A stretch of 64,000 nt of DNA. Origin: Strongyloides papillosus. Its lineage: Eukaryota > Nematoda > Chromadorea > Rhabditida > Strongyloididae. The stretch covers positions 1,860,001-1,924,000 of the forward strand of contig SRSI01000044.1 of NCBI GenBank assembly GCA_005656395.1, given 5' to 3'. A program made the translations under genes and the position numbers. The stretch's first letter is position 1, and every line of letters begins with the position of its first letter. Shown here in pieces: positions 1-10,935 of this stretch. The notes beneath the pieces were generated by a model. The model was not told where the DNA came from, did no database searches, and saw only the letters and a list, made by a program, of their open reading frames with translations.

Positions 1-1227
1 AATTTCAAAAATAATTTAAAATCATAGACTTTATTTGTTTAAACACAATAAAATTCATTGTATTTTTATTAATAATACAATGAAATATAAAATAACTATT
101 CAAAAGGTGTGGAAAATTTCTATCACTAAGAATTAGAAGCTACATTTTGACTTTGTTTGTAGTTTTTAACGTTTTATTAAAATTTTATGTAAAAAAGGTG
201 CTAGATTGAAAAAAAATAAATAGCAAAATAAGCAGTATTTACATTTTGTAATTTTTTTCGTGTAAAATTGAAAATTATACTTAACGATATAAAGAAATCA
301 AGCATTTGATCATATTTCGTTTGATTATTTTTTTCATATAACTAGACTTTTTCTTTAAAATAGCAATTCTTAAAAAAAACATATACTTAAAAACTATTTT
401 CCAATAATAAACAAAAAGAACATTACTTGTTAAATTATCAAGTAACAATGTTTATTTACCTTAAAAGGTAGTAACTGATTAATATATAACAATATATGTT
501 TTTTTATCTCTACTTTATTACTTCTATGATAATTATACTATGTATAAAAATTTGTATAAATAAAAAAATTATATATTTGATACTATTTTCTTTGTTTCCG
601 TTGTACTAATGGTCCCCCATTTTAAAATAGACAATCCTAAATAATCTTTAAAATCTTTTAATCTTATAGTATTAGCAAGTTCAAATTTTAAAAATAAAAA
701 CTACTTTTCCTGAACATTGAAGGAAAAATCCTTCGCTAATTTATTTATGTGTAAAAATGAGGAAAAATTTTCATAATTATACTTTGTTCAAACGTTGACT
801 TCAGAATTATTCTTACATATTAAACTAATTTTAAAAATGCACAGTGAATTCAATACTAGAAAATAAAAAAAATGTAAAATTTGGTACAGTTTAATATGTA
901 CGAACATATATTATTTGTAGTGTAAGCGTAAGATTTTTTAAATTCATCTTTTCGATAAAGTACCGAAAGTTAATAACATAGAAATTAACATTACAACCGG
1001 AGAATTTTAAATAATAATGTGTAAAAATTCATTTACAGCATTTAAAATCAATATATCATTCTTGAATATGTATTTAAAATGTAGTTATGACGAAAACGAA
1101 CACAAACTACATCAAAAAAAATTAATATGTATATACATTTTCAATTTATGTAATGATATGTGTTGATATCGTAGTTATTCCATGAGATCACTTATTATTA
1201 AATCTTATTGTCATATTTAACCTTATC
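1..1227. other. AT-rich stretch without a recognised gene
   Basis: Very A+T-rich sequence with many homopolymer runs and stops in all frames. I see no coding exon, RNA gene or repeat array that I can support. It could hold the 3' flank of the candidate minus-strand exon that begins just downstream. Confidence 0.5.
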
Positions 1228-1430
1228 TTAACCATAACTGGGAGTAGTTGACTCTTGAAGTAAGATTCCTTCTAGGCAGTTATTTGCTTGAGTTATATCT
1301 TGGCTGTTTGGAGTAGCTGTCTCGACGGTGTATGATTGGTGATAGTATGTGTAGGAGTGTTGTGAAAGCAGTTTCCAAGAATCATTGAGTATAGGTTTTG
1401 ATTTCAAAGATGTCATCGGTATAAGAAGTA
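1228..1430 (-). CDS. Candidate terminal exon of an unidentified minus-strand gene
   Basis: This is an island of higher G+C in otherwise A+T-rich DNA. Read on the minus strand it is open for about 65 codons and ends at a stop next to position 1228. The product is rich in Ser, Thr, Tyr and Gln, as in low-complexity tails of regulatory proteins. A plausible acceptor (TTTGTCTAG) lies just upstream at about 1435 and leaves the frame open. A second Ser/Tyr-rich open stretch lies further upstream on the same strand at about 1460-1535. I do not recognise the protein and cannot assemble a full gene, so this may be chance. Confidence 0.25.
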
Positions 1431-1535
1431 GATTCTAGACAAACAGAAACATATTTATGTATTCAAGAGAGGGGAAATGAGAATTCAGAAGATTCAGAGG
1501 TAAAATAGATGGATTCGTAGTGATGATAAGTAGAG

Positions 1536-2272
1536 TAATTTAAAAATGAACACTTAAGAAATATTTTAAAACTCCAATTAACCCTTGCTTTGTTTTTTTA
1601 CACTCTTTACTAATGTGCAAGATCATGTTTCAGAAAATACCTTAATCAGATTGTATACAAATTGTTGTACGATTCGTTTAAAAGCAATTAAAAAATCGAA
1701 TAAATTAATTACACTTTTGGGTAAGCTAATTATTTTATTAAACAGAAAAGGAAACATATCATTTTATTACTAAAATTTATCAAGTTCAAAGAAGACAGTG
1801 TTGAAGAAAAGTTTACATTTCATACTTTTTTGAATTACAGAAAACGAATATAATCAACGTTCCAACAACCATCTTACAATATTATCTATTTTTAAGACAA
1901 AAAAAATTATTAAGAGAAAAGTAAAAATTTAATAAAAGAAATGTGAAGACCTTAAATGATTCAATTAATTATCCCTTAAAGAATTAAAACATGATAATTG
2001 GTATATAAATATTTAAAAAGCTAAACAAAAGCCAAGCACTGTTTTAACCAAATTAATTAATAATAAAATTACTACTAAAATGTCGTTAAAACGACAGTAC
2101 GAAGCAATTATTATACATGAACTAAACTATTGGTTTCGAACAGAAAAAAAGATAAAATATATTTCCTACCTATTTAAGAGGCATTTTGTATTTTCCTTTT
2201 GAGAATTGATTATTGTTCTTCCTGGTTGTTTCAAATATTTTTTGTTTAAAGAGATAGGATATTAATATTACT
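1536..2272. other. AT-rich interval upstream of the MCM10 gene
   Basis: No supported gene. The plus-strand open stretch near 1585-1773 has no recognisable domain and an A+T-rich composition like its surroundings. The last few hundred bases should include the promoter of the MCM10 gene, but I see no clear TATA box or other core element. Confidence 0.4.
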
Positions 2273-3899
2273 ATGGATAAGTATGTTTTATTTTAATTTT
2301 TAAACTTATCATTAAAGATTTTTAGTTCAGAGGATTTACAAATTTTACATGAAAATACTGATAATCAGAGTGCCGATGAAAAGGAAATTAAGGATACATC
2401 TTCAGTAGAAGTAAAAGATAAAAATTTATCGAGGAAACGAAAATTTAAAGAGTGTGATGAAGATGATAAAGCGCATGTTAAAAAAAAGCCGTTAAAAGAA
2501 ATGAATAATGAAGGTGATACGTATGTTTCTACAAAGTTGTATACATTATTTTCTCTATCTTTTAGCAATGAAGCATTTGAAGATTTAATGGCGGAATTTG
2601 CTGATGATTTCAAGGATTCTGATATCGGAAATACGCCATCAATTTTGGATGGTAAAGAAAAAAAGGCCGAGGCAAATACGTGGGTTTTTAATATGATTAT
2701 TATAAATTGTTTTTAGTGATGGAGCATTTGAAGATTTAATGGCAGAATTCGCAGATGATTTAAATAATGATAAAGTAGATGTATCATCAAGTTGTGATAA
2801 CAATACGGGAAACGAAATCAAGGGAAAGAAAAATAGTGAGAAATTAACTCCAAAAGTAGTTGAGAAGAAATCATTAGAAGAAAAGAGGAAAGAAATGGTA
2901 AAAAATATGAAGAAAATTGCAGAACCGGAAAATCAATCTTATGATTCATTCTTTGATATTCGTATAAAATCTCCGAAAATAGATGTAACGTTGTTTGAAA
3001 CTGTAGTAAAAGACATGAATAAAGTACTCGTAAAAGATATTAGAAAAACAAATGAAAATTGTAGTGATAATTTTGTAACAATGGGAGTTATAATTGAAAA
3101 AAGTGAATGCAAAGTAAGTGGAAATGGTAAAAATTATATAATATGGAAAATTAATGGTTTCAAGCACATCAATGAATCATCAGTAAAAGTTTTACTATTT
3201 GGTGATTGTTTCAAAAGTCATTGGAAGTTACAAGAAGGTATGTCAGTTGCAATTGTAAAACCAACCTTTAGTACTAATGACAAAAGTAAAGATAATATAA
3301 CGACACTAATGATAACTAAAGATACACAAGTAATTGAATTAGGTTTTTGTATTGATTTCGGGATTTGTAAATCTATGAGAACGGATGGTAAACCATGTTC
3401 AAATGTTGTGAATATTAAGATTGGCAACTTTTGTGCTTACCACTTGGAGAAACACGCGAAAGATGTTGCTTCAAGGAGAGGTACATTTAATTCAATGTAT
3501 TCACAACCCAATGTTAAAGTGCAACAAAAAAAGTTACTCAATTGTCATGCTTCACCGGTAAAAAAAATTGCTAGAACATTTTCTGCCTTACCTGTTCGGA
3601 AAATTAATGGTGCTTTACCAAATAAAGATAATATTCATTTGTTAAAAGAACAGCAAAAACAAGATATTCTTATGAATGCATCAAAAGCTGCTTCTTGTAG
3701 TCTTAATGCCAGGGCTATTCTTAAAAAACAAAAAGAAAGGGAAGAAAATGAAATTAAGGTTGATACTAAGAAGAAGAGGAATAATGTTGAAGACTTTATC
3801 TCAAAATTACGTGAAAATGATAAGAAGAAGGAAATTGAAGCTAAAAAAAATCCAATGATCGGTCGTGCTTTTAAGGGTAAAGGTGAAATAATATTATAG
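2273..3899 (+). CDS. mcm-10: MCM10 N-terminal half: OB-fold and CCCH zinc finger (499 aa, 4 exons)
   Basis: DNA replication initiation factor that in other eukaryotes binds DNA and the MCM2-7/CMG helicase and polymerase alpha. Exons by my splicing are 2273-2280, 2326-2520, 2566-2679 and 2717-3899; all introns are phase 2, 37-45 nt, and the frame stays open throughout. After an acidic/basic N-terminus comes the MCM10 core: an OB-fold (about residues 225-325, with the VKVLLFGDCFKSHWKL strand region) and a C-x9-C-x10-C-x2-H zinc finger (CKSMRTDGKPC...CAYH). The tail is basic and coiled and ends in a conserved GRAFKGKGEI-like stretch. The C-terminal zinc domain of MCM10 is missing here and is encoded by the next gene. 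A 12-residue segment AFEDLMAEFADD occurs twice (about residues 71-82 and 109-120), exactly one exon apart. Family identity is confident; the first tiny exon is less so. Confidence 0.88.
2566..2757 (+). repeat. Tandemly duplicated coding segment in mcm-10 exons 3 and 4
   Basis: The starts of exon 3 (2566) and exon 4 (2717) are near-identical for about 40 nt and encode the same AFEDLMAEFADD peptide. Each copy follows a phase-2 intron, so the unit can be duplicated without breaking the frame. The few mismatches fall mostly at third codon positions, suggesting the peptide is under selection. Confidence 0.85.
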
Positions 3900-4010
3900 C
3901 TAAAATAAATTTGTTTTTTTATCTTTATTTCTTTATTTTACTGTAACAGCCAGTTTGATATTTTTAATTATCAATTTAATTAACACTTAAACTACTTTTT
4001 TAGAAAAAAA
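3900..4010 (+). promoter_or_regulatory. Intercistronic region with AATAAA and a likely trans-splice acceptor
   Basis: The 111-nt gap between the two MCM10 genes has the layout of a nematode operon spacer: an AATAAA polyadenylation signal at 3904-3909, then a T-rich tract and a TTTTTTAG acceptor ending at 4003, seven bases before the next ATG. Splicing the upstream gene's late GGTAAAG or AGGTGAAA donor to this acceptor in cis gives a stop within six codons, so a normal cis-intron joining the halves is not supported. SL2-type trans-splicing is inference. Confidence 0.6.
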
Positions 4011-4613
4011 ATGTCACGTAAACCACTAACTCCAGCTCAATTAGTAGCATTAATGAATGCTGATAAAGAAAAAGAAATAGAAAGTAGAAAAAGGCCTTCA
4101 ACAACAACAACAAATATATGTACTTCCAAACCAAAGGCTCCACGTCCAACATTACTTGGGGGAAAGGAATTTTCAAATGATGAGATACGTGCTATGTTAA
4201 ATAAAAAATCAGTTCGTGAAGATGAAATTAAAGCATTTGAAAAGGAGAGAGAAGAAAGATATTTCAATATTATGGAGATGCGTGAAAAAGTTGAGGAAGC
4301 AGTAACATCACTGATGGAGATTAAAAATGTCAAAATTTTTGTATGTACTGTTTGTAAAATAAAATACCATAGAAAAAATCCTATTTGTGTGGAGAAGAGG
4401 CATTTGATTAAAGAAGAATTAGGTACAAGAAGATTTTTTAAATGTAGTGATTGTTCCAGGCGTTGTATAACATATTTTGTATATCCGAGAACTTTTTGTT
4501 CCAATTGTAAAGGTAGAAATTTTATTAGAGTTTCTATGAAAGATGAAAGAATTGTAAAAGATAGGGAGGAGTTACTTGTACGTGGTAGGGAAGAAAAATT
4601 TATCAATAGATAG
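4011..4613 (+). CDS. MCM10 C-terminal zinc domain as a separate gene (200 aa)
   Basis: Intronless gene whose product matches the C-terminal part of MCM10 from the linker onward. The order is a basic linker, an EKEREERYF helix (equivalent to the conserved MCM10 ERYF segment), then CTVC...CVEKRH and CSDCSRRC...CSNC zinc ligands separated by the RRFFKCSDC signature, ending shortly after as MCM10 proteins do. In vertebrates this domain binds DNA and polymerase alpha/MCM and is joined to the OB-fold half in one chain; here it has its own start, seven bases after an acceptor-like TTTTTTAG. An AATAAA follows at about 4701. The two products could reassemble, or the second could act alone. Homology is confident; the two-protein interpretation depends on transcripts. 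Confidence 0.85.
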   Translation: MSRKPLTPAQLVALMNADKEKEIESRKRPSTTTTNICTSKPKAPRPTLLGGKEFSNDEIRAMLNKKSVREDEIKAFEKEREERYFNIMEMREKVEEAVTSLMEIKNVKIFVCTVCKIKYHRKNPICVEKRHLIKEELGTRRFFKCSDCSRRCITYFVYPRTFCSNCKGRNFIRVSMKDERIVKDREELLVRGREEKFINR

Positions 4614-7225
4614 TTATACTTTTAGTTTTATCACTATTTTTTTTAATTTAATTGTTTTGTACTTTCTACTTAGATACTTCTTTTATAATAAGTAATGTTT
4701 AATAAAATTTATTTTACTTTTCAATTTCCTTTACATATGGTATTACTTATTATTCATTTTCTAATTGATGTTGTACTTTTTATGTTTATAATTTAAAATA
4801 AACAAAAATTATTTATAATATCTATAAATTTAAGTTTATAATTTTATGCCAAAAATGTATATTTATTTGTATGGAAAGCATTCTTTAAAAATGAAAAGAA
4901 GACAGTTAATCGTTTACTATAGACCATTTATTATAATAAAGGAGCGCCTCATTCTTAAAATAATGTTTGAAGTAGAGTTTTTATTTTTAATGTGCTTAAA
5001 TCGGATATCTATTATATGTACATATTAGAAAGTAAATATTTGTTATAAAATGAATATCAACTTTCATAGTAAAAAATCATTGTCTGTTACTGTAATTCTA
5101 ACACAGATGTTTTAAATACATTATTATTAGAATTAATCTTTATCCATCAAAACATATAATTAACATTTGTTTTATTATGTGGCACTTTTTTTGAAGATAA
5201 AAGGTTTTTTTAAATAAGGTTTTAATAATACAATTATAAATTTTTTTTAGTAAATCTCCGAGCAAGTCTAATAATAATATTCCGGTTATATGATAGGAAG
5301 AAATTATTCATTTTTAATGTATTACTTTCTACAAAAAAAATAGATATTATTTATATTATTATAGAAAAATTCTTCACGTCAAATTAGTACATATTCATAT
5401 GTAAGCATCATTACAAACTTAAAATATTTTACTATACATAGATGGATAGTTAAGCTAAAAAAATATATTTCTAATTAATTATGCATTTACCAAATAGCTC
5501 TTCTTTTTTTGATAATTTTCTTATAAAAATATTTTAATATATAAAATTTGCTAAAATTTTAGGAATGTTTTATTATAAAAAAATTTGTTAGAAAAATAAA
5601 TAAATAGAAAAATATATAAGAAAAACTTCCTTTTTTATTAACTTTTTTTGGCCAATATTAACTTATAACCGCATTTTAATTTAAAATATTTGAAAATAAA
5701 ATGATGCAATTTAAGTAGTAACATTTATTTTAATGTTATTTGACGTTTTAAAGAAATGATATATTCATTTTTAATATGTATTAAGAAAGTTATACACTAA
5801 TTTTGTGAGATGAATGATGTTACAGAATACAATCTATATGTATTTTCATACATGACAATTTATAATAAAAGTCTACAAAATCCTTCTTTAACATCTTATT
5901 TTCCATAATTTGGCATCACAAAGTTTTACCCCCTCTTTATGATGGACAGACTTATACATATACGTATACATATATATATATTGAGAAAAAAAGAGAGAGT
6001 TAAAATGTATAGATAATATGTATATATAAAGTTAAGGCTTACAAATACCATATACCATTTTCCTTATATGTATTCATTGAATTGAAGTTTCTGATAAAAT
6101 GTGTGTTAAAGGATATATATGTATACATACATATATATTATATATATTTATCCATATATATCTAAATGTGAATATAAAAATGTCCCTTTTCTTTTAAAAT
6201 CTACCACTTCTACTCTTTAACCATTACACAATAATACGTAATAAGGATTTTTTTTAAAACTCTATACTTTTTCGAAAATACCACAATACATTAACATATT
6301 TAAAAAAAGATTTTCCTTGTATTATGTAATAAACTTTTTGGCAAAACTAAAACCTTTAAGAATACATATTATACTAAAAGTTGGCAATAACTTAAAAAAA
6401 ATATTTTTTTTCTCACTCCTTCTATTAATTTTAAGACTCCAGAGAGTACTTAACAACAGGAATAGATAATTGAATTTTATGAAACTTTTTATTTTTATAA
6501 GATATTTGTTATCAATCTTTTATTGGGTAAAATAGTAGTTTATCATCTGATAATACTTTTAATGTACTAAATACATGAAAAATTTTCTATAATTTATTTA
6601 ATATAATTATATTTAATTTTTAAGAAATCGTAGGAAAAAAATCTTTTAAACACATTAATTTAAATGTCATTAATATAATTTATTATAAGTTTTCTCTTCT
6701 CCTATTTCCTTTGAATGACTAATTTGTATATCACATTACAAATGATGCTAAAATTTTTTTTTGGTTTTAAACATATATACTTTTTCTTTCATTTACCATA
6801 ACTTCATCATAATATTCTTATTTCATTTCAAATATACAGATATTTATTTCGTTTTTTATTTAATTTTAACATCTTATTTCGTGTTTTAATTTAAACAATT
6901 CTCTAATATCATTTGTAATATCTTCCTTTTTCTCGTAAATTAAATGATTAAATCAAAAGAGCATGTAATAATTAAGTAGTAAATTAAACCTCAGACAATT
7001 TAATCTATCATACACATTTATTTTACACATTATTTATTTTTGGTACATATATATATACATATATTTAAAAATTTTATCTATATTTATAATATAAATCTTA
7101 GAAGAAAGATATATATTTAAAAATAATATATCTTTATTCATTATCAAAATATTACATTTAACCTTTTTATTTAATATTATTAAATAATATTATTATATTA
7201 TAAGTTAAATCTTTTTCCAGATTAG
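4614..7225. other. 2.6-kb intergenic region
   Basis: Extremely A+T-rich. It contains an AATAAA at about 4701 that probably serves the MCM10 C-terminal gene, alternating TA/CA/TG microsatellite tracts near 5955-6000 and 6110-6165, and a T-rich CCAG acceptor just before the next gene. No supported gene. Confidence 0.5.
5953..6165. repeat. TA/CA/TG-type microsatellite tracts
   Basis: Two clusters of alternating purine-pyrimidine sequence (tatacatatacg..., ggatatatatgtatacatac...) flank about 120 bases of non-repetitive sequence. They are imperfect and self-complementary. No function is indicated. Confidence 0.6.
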
Positions 7226-8674
7226 ATGGGAAAATACAATATTAAAAATGGTAAACTCTATTTAAGTGGAGTATTCTTATTATTGTCCACTTTCTTTCCT
7301 TATATTTCAACAATCAAGTGTTTAGATTGTGTTGGAAATGATTGTATGGGTGCTTTTTGTAATGGGGATTATTGTATGATAGGAAATTATGCACCAAGAT
7401 GGGGAACACTTGAGTGGGGAAAACCACAAATTGTAAAAGGATGTCTTTCAGGTAACATGATTAATAAAAAACTATCCGACCACTGTGAAGTTTCCGAAGA
7501 TAATGATAAATTATTTGCATGTTTTTGTAATAAAAAGGCTAATTGTAATGGTGGTATGGCACAAAGAAAATTAGAACAACAACCTGTTTCTTTACTTCAA
7601 TGTGCCTGTAAAGGTGCTCATTGTAAAGGTAAAACATGTCTTGGAGAATTATGTTCATATGTTGTAAATCATAAAACAAAAAAATTTGAACAAGGTTGTG
7701 TTAATGCATCAATACCATTGATAGAGCGTCGTACAGCTGGTTCATGTATGATGCCACCAATTACTGGAGCCATGCATCATACTGTTGCTAAAACAGCTGA
7801 AGACTTATTAACTACAGAATCATGTGTATGTGGAACAGATTTTTGTAATAGTGAAAAACCAGAAATAACAACAAAAGAAAATATGAAATGTCCTACTAGT
7901 GTTAAGGCTGAAGTTATGGGAACAAAAATGATTAGTAGAAATGTTACCTGTACTGGAGAATATTGTTATAAAGTAAGAATTCGTAGTGAACTTGGACATA
8001 TGACTTATTATGATACATATGGTTGTGTAAGTTTTATAGAAGGAGCCGAATTGGCTGAAGAAGTTAATCCTATTGGTTGTGCTAAATTTGAAAGTGAAAA
8101 TTTAAATGTTGAAGCTTGTTTTAAGACAAATGATAAAAAAGCTATTGCAAGAGCTAGAGCAAATGCAGAACAAACATATAGAAAAGGTTCTAAAGGAAAA
8201 TATGGAAAAAAACCTTTAAAAATGGAAATTGAAGAAGATTTCGATGATAGTGAGGACGATAATGGTGGTGAAGAAGTTGAAGAAAGTAAGTTTACTAAGG
8301 AAAAAAATAAAGGAATAGGTAAAAATAAGGAAGAAAATAATGAGGATGAAGATGAAAAAAATAGTAAAAATGAAGAGGAAAATAAAAATGTTGAAGAGGA
8401 TGAGAAAGAAGAAGAGGAGGAGGAGGAGAATGATGAAGTAAAAGAGGAAAAGGCAAAAAATGATGATTCAAATAATGAGTCAGATGAAACATCAACACGA
8501 CACTACATATTTGAACGTGTAACAAAACCACCACCAGATGATGACTCAAATGCCACATTAATTACTGTATTTGTCCTTATTATCCTTTTGATTCTATTAA
8601 GTGGAGCTGTCTGGAAACTAGAATTACACAAAAAACTTATGCGTTCTAGTTATGATAGTGTTGCTGGAGGATAA
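7226..8674 (+). CDS. Cysteine-rich type I membrane protein with three Ly6-like modules
   Basis: A 482-residue single-exon gene. It has an N-terminal hydrophobic signal (about residues 11-31), then three cysteine-rich modules with a shared pattern (CxxC near the start, a central GC, and a closing CNxx-type or paired-Cys end) at about residues 32-108, 125-208 and 221-305. These look like three-finger (Ly6/activin-receptor ectodomain) repeats. A roughly 130-residue Lys/Glu/Asp-rich low-complexity stalk follows, then one transmembrane helix (about 443-463) and a short basic tail. An acceptor-like TTTTTCCAG lies six bases before the ATG. No kinase domain is present, so it is not a classical receptor kinase. 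It is probably a nematode-type surface or adhesion protein; the function is unknown to me. Confidence 0.75.
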   Translation: MGKYNIKNGKLYLSGVFLLLSTFFPYISTIKCLDCVGNDCMGAFCNGDYCMIGNYAPRWGTLEWGKPQIVKGCLSGNMINKKLSDHCEVSEDNDKLFACFCNKKANCNGGMAQRKLEQQPVSLLQCACKGAHCKGKTCLGELCSYVVNHKTKKFEQGCVNASIPLIERRTAGSCMMPPITGAMHHTVAKTAEDLLTTESCVCGTDFCNSEKPEITTKENMKCPTSVKAEVMGTKMISRNVTCTGEYCYKVRIRSELGHMTYYDTYGCVSFIEGAELAEEVNPIGCAKFESENLNVEACFKTNDKKAIARARANAEQTYRKGSKGKYGKKPLKMEIEEDFDDSEDDNGGEEVEESKFTKEKNKGIGKNKEENNEDEDEKNSKNEEENKNVEEDEKEEEEEEENDEVKEEKAKNDDSNNESDETSTRHYIFERVTKPPPDDDSNATLITVFVLIILLILLSGAVWKLELHKKLMRSSYDSVAGG

Positions 8675-8950
8675 GTAACACAAATTACCATATATTTCAC
8701 TTAATAACAAATCAATTTCTCTTATGTATTATAAATAGATATTCTACTTTCACTTAACAAATTTGTCTTCTCAATATAACCTTCTACTTTTAATTACCCA
8801 CTTAGAATATTATAGATTTTTACCTTATTATTATAATATTTTAATCCATACAATTTACTTTATTTGATCTCATATAACAAAAAAAAAACAAATAAACATA
8901 TTATTTTTAAAGCTTTTATTCATAAATATAACAAACAACTTTTATATACT

Positions 8951-9394
8951 TTAGCATGGTGGTAAACCACAATTTGGAAATAACATTATTTTTTTGAAAC
9001 GTGGTTCGATGGTCGCGGATCCTTCGATATCCTCAGGAAAGAATGTTGTTAGTGGTAATTGATTATCCTCAGGAGTCTCTTCTTTTTCTCCAAGGTATGC
9101 TGTTTCATTAACATTTGCTTCCCGTTTTTCTATGTCACTTAAATTATTATGATTCTCAAAAACTTGTGATAAATCTTCAAATTCACTTAACGGTATCATT
9201 GGCATACTTTTTTTATTTACTTCATAAATCAAATTATTTTTTCCTTTATTATATTTAATAGTTTCCTCCTCAATAAGGCCATTATTTTTCGGGAATGTCT
9301 CCTTCATTTCTAAGATTTGTTCCCTAGTAATAATAGATACCTGATATGAGGGATAATATAGTACTGATAAAATAAATAATAGATAAATCAACAT
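8951..9394 (-). CDS. Small secreted precursor ending in a Cys-loop peptide (147 aa)
   Basis: The predicted product has a clean N-terminal signal peptide (about residues 1-20), an acidic spacer with a dibasic KR near residue 90, and near the C-terminus a second dibasic KK followed by IMLFPNCGLPPC at the very end. Outside the signal these are the only two cysteines, four residues apart, as in small disulphide-looped neuropeptides. No C-terminal amidation glycine is present. The layout (signal, acidic spacer, dibasic site, short looped peptide) is that of a neuropeptide or peptide-hormone precursor, but I do not recognise the family. The gene is intronless and converges tail-to-tail with the membrane protein gene. 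Confidence 0.6.
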   Translation of the reverse strand: MLIYLLFILSVLYYPSYQVSIITREQILEMKETFPKNNGLIEEETIKYNKGKNNLIYEVNKKSMPMIPLSEFEDLSQVFENHNNLSDIEKREANVNETAYLGEKEETPEDNQLPLTTFFPEDIEGSATIEPRFKKIMLFPNCGLPPC

Positions 9395-9960
9395 TATCTA
9401 TCCTCCTATACTCACTATAAAAAATTATAATACATTTATTTATTAATAATATTTAGAAAAAAGGTATGAATAAACATAGAAAAAAATATATTAAAATTTA
9501 AAATTAAATAAGAAAAGGTATAAAATAAATTACATAATATAGTAAATATACTATTTATAAATATAAAATTAAATGTAGCGTTTTAGAAATTTGTAGTTCA
9601 AGGTCGAGACATTTGACACAATAACCAAGGTAATTTTTTAACATTTTTTTTACATCTTCAAACAAAAAGTAATGAATAGGAACAATTAAATTATATTTGT
9701 TATTATTTTTACAATCAAACAATAAAATAATATAAGACTACAAATGACTAGTATTTTTCATTATTTTTATATTTCATTTTTTGCGGTTCCTTAATCAATA
9801 TACTATATTAAAATTTTCTACAACTTGATTTTATTGATAAAATCATTATTTTATTTTTTTTTTGTTTTTCATTATATATCATTATACCATTTTCCTATTT
9901 ATTTATAATTATAATATCTGACATCAAAAAGGATTCTTAAAATTTATCTCCTTCTTCTAA
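9395..9960. other. Shared upstream region of divergent genes
   Basis: This interval lies between the start of the secreted-peptide gene (minus) and the start of ccm-3 (plus), so promoters of both should be here. It is A+T-rich with no TATA box I can defend. A slightly more G+C-rich patch at about 9590-9630 has no recognisable RNA fold. Confidence 0.4.
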
Positions 9961-10799
9961 ATGGAAAATGTCAATTATAATAAGACAAATGTGGAGAGGT
10001 GTTCATTAGAACAAACAAAGACATCTCTTCCATCTAAGCAGCTGTCATCTCCTATTGATAAGGATATTTTTTTACCTAATAATAAATTAAAAATGAATGA
10101 GGAGGGTGGACACTTAGATGCTATGACATATCCATGTATTTTTTATCCAACATTACATAAATTAGAAGAGGAATTATCTGGTAATGGAAGTGCAATTAAT
10201 GCTATTAAAGTAAGTCCATTTATTTGAAATTATTTTATCAATTACTATTATAGTTACTAAAAAAAAGCTTTATTAATGCTGAACAAAATAGTCCATCAGT
10301 TCTTTTTGATTTATCACTCGTTTTACTTAATGAGGCTAAGTTAAATGTTAATTTACAAGAAACGTACCTACGCATGCACGGTTCTGCTCCAACATTCAAT
10401 TTTGAACTTGAAAATCTTAAGCATATTCCTGAATTTCAAAACTTAAGCGATCGAGCAATTGAATTAAGGAAAACATTAAGTAGAATACCAGATCAGATGA
10501 TGGATAGAAGAGCATTCCTTGGGACGATAAGAGAAATAGCTGCAGCTATAAAAAATCTATTAGAAGCAACTAATAGTGTTATTCAATTTGCACCACCACC
10601 ATGTCAACAACCTATTGAAAAGAGAAAACGAGAATTTGTTCATTATTCTAAGAGATTTAGTAATACATTGAGGGATTACTTTAGAGATCAAAATGCTCAA
10701 CAAGTGTCAGTTGCTGCTAATCAGTTAATCTACCAAACTAATCAAATCGTTAGAACTGTCCATGATAAAGTTCTTAAATATCAAAATCATGTTCATTAA
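9961..10799 (+). CDS. ccm-3: CCM3/PDCD10 homologue (264 aa, 2 exons)
   Basis: Programmed cell death 10 / cerebral cavernous malformation 3, an adaptor that binds GCKIII kinases and striatin (STRIPAK) and works in cell polarity, Golgi/exocytosis and tubule integrity. Exon 1 is 9961-10209, a 44-nt intron follows, and exon 2 is 10254-10799; the join is in phase 0. An unconserved N-terminal extension of about 45 residues precedes the dimerisation helices. The rest tracks the family through the EAKLNVNLQETYLRM segment, the FLGTIREIAAAIKNLLEATN helix and the C-terminal FAT-like part (KREFVHYSKRFSNTLRDYF, NQLIYQTNQIVRTV). At 264 residues it is longer than human PDCD10 (212) because of the N-terminal extension. 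The identification is strong. Confidence 0.9.
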
Positions 10800-10935
10800 T
10801 ACTACTTTAATACCTATCTTTTGTCATATTTATTAACTATATATTAATATTATAATATTATGATGTTTGACAGAAAAAAACAACAACATCAAATATTGTG
10901 CATAAAAAGAAGTGTAAAATAAATATTAATTTTTT

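Noticed and set aside
3875..4010. A cis-intron joining the two MCM10 halves
   Set aside because: The only nearby GT donors are in phase 1; spliced to the acceptor at 4003 they give GAA AAA AAT GTC ACG TAA, a stop within six codons. No suitably phased donor was found in the last codons.
8295..8558. Minus-strand His/Leu/Pro-rich open frame
   Set aside because: It is the antisense shadow of the Glu/Lys-rich stalk of the membrane protein gene.
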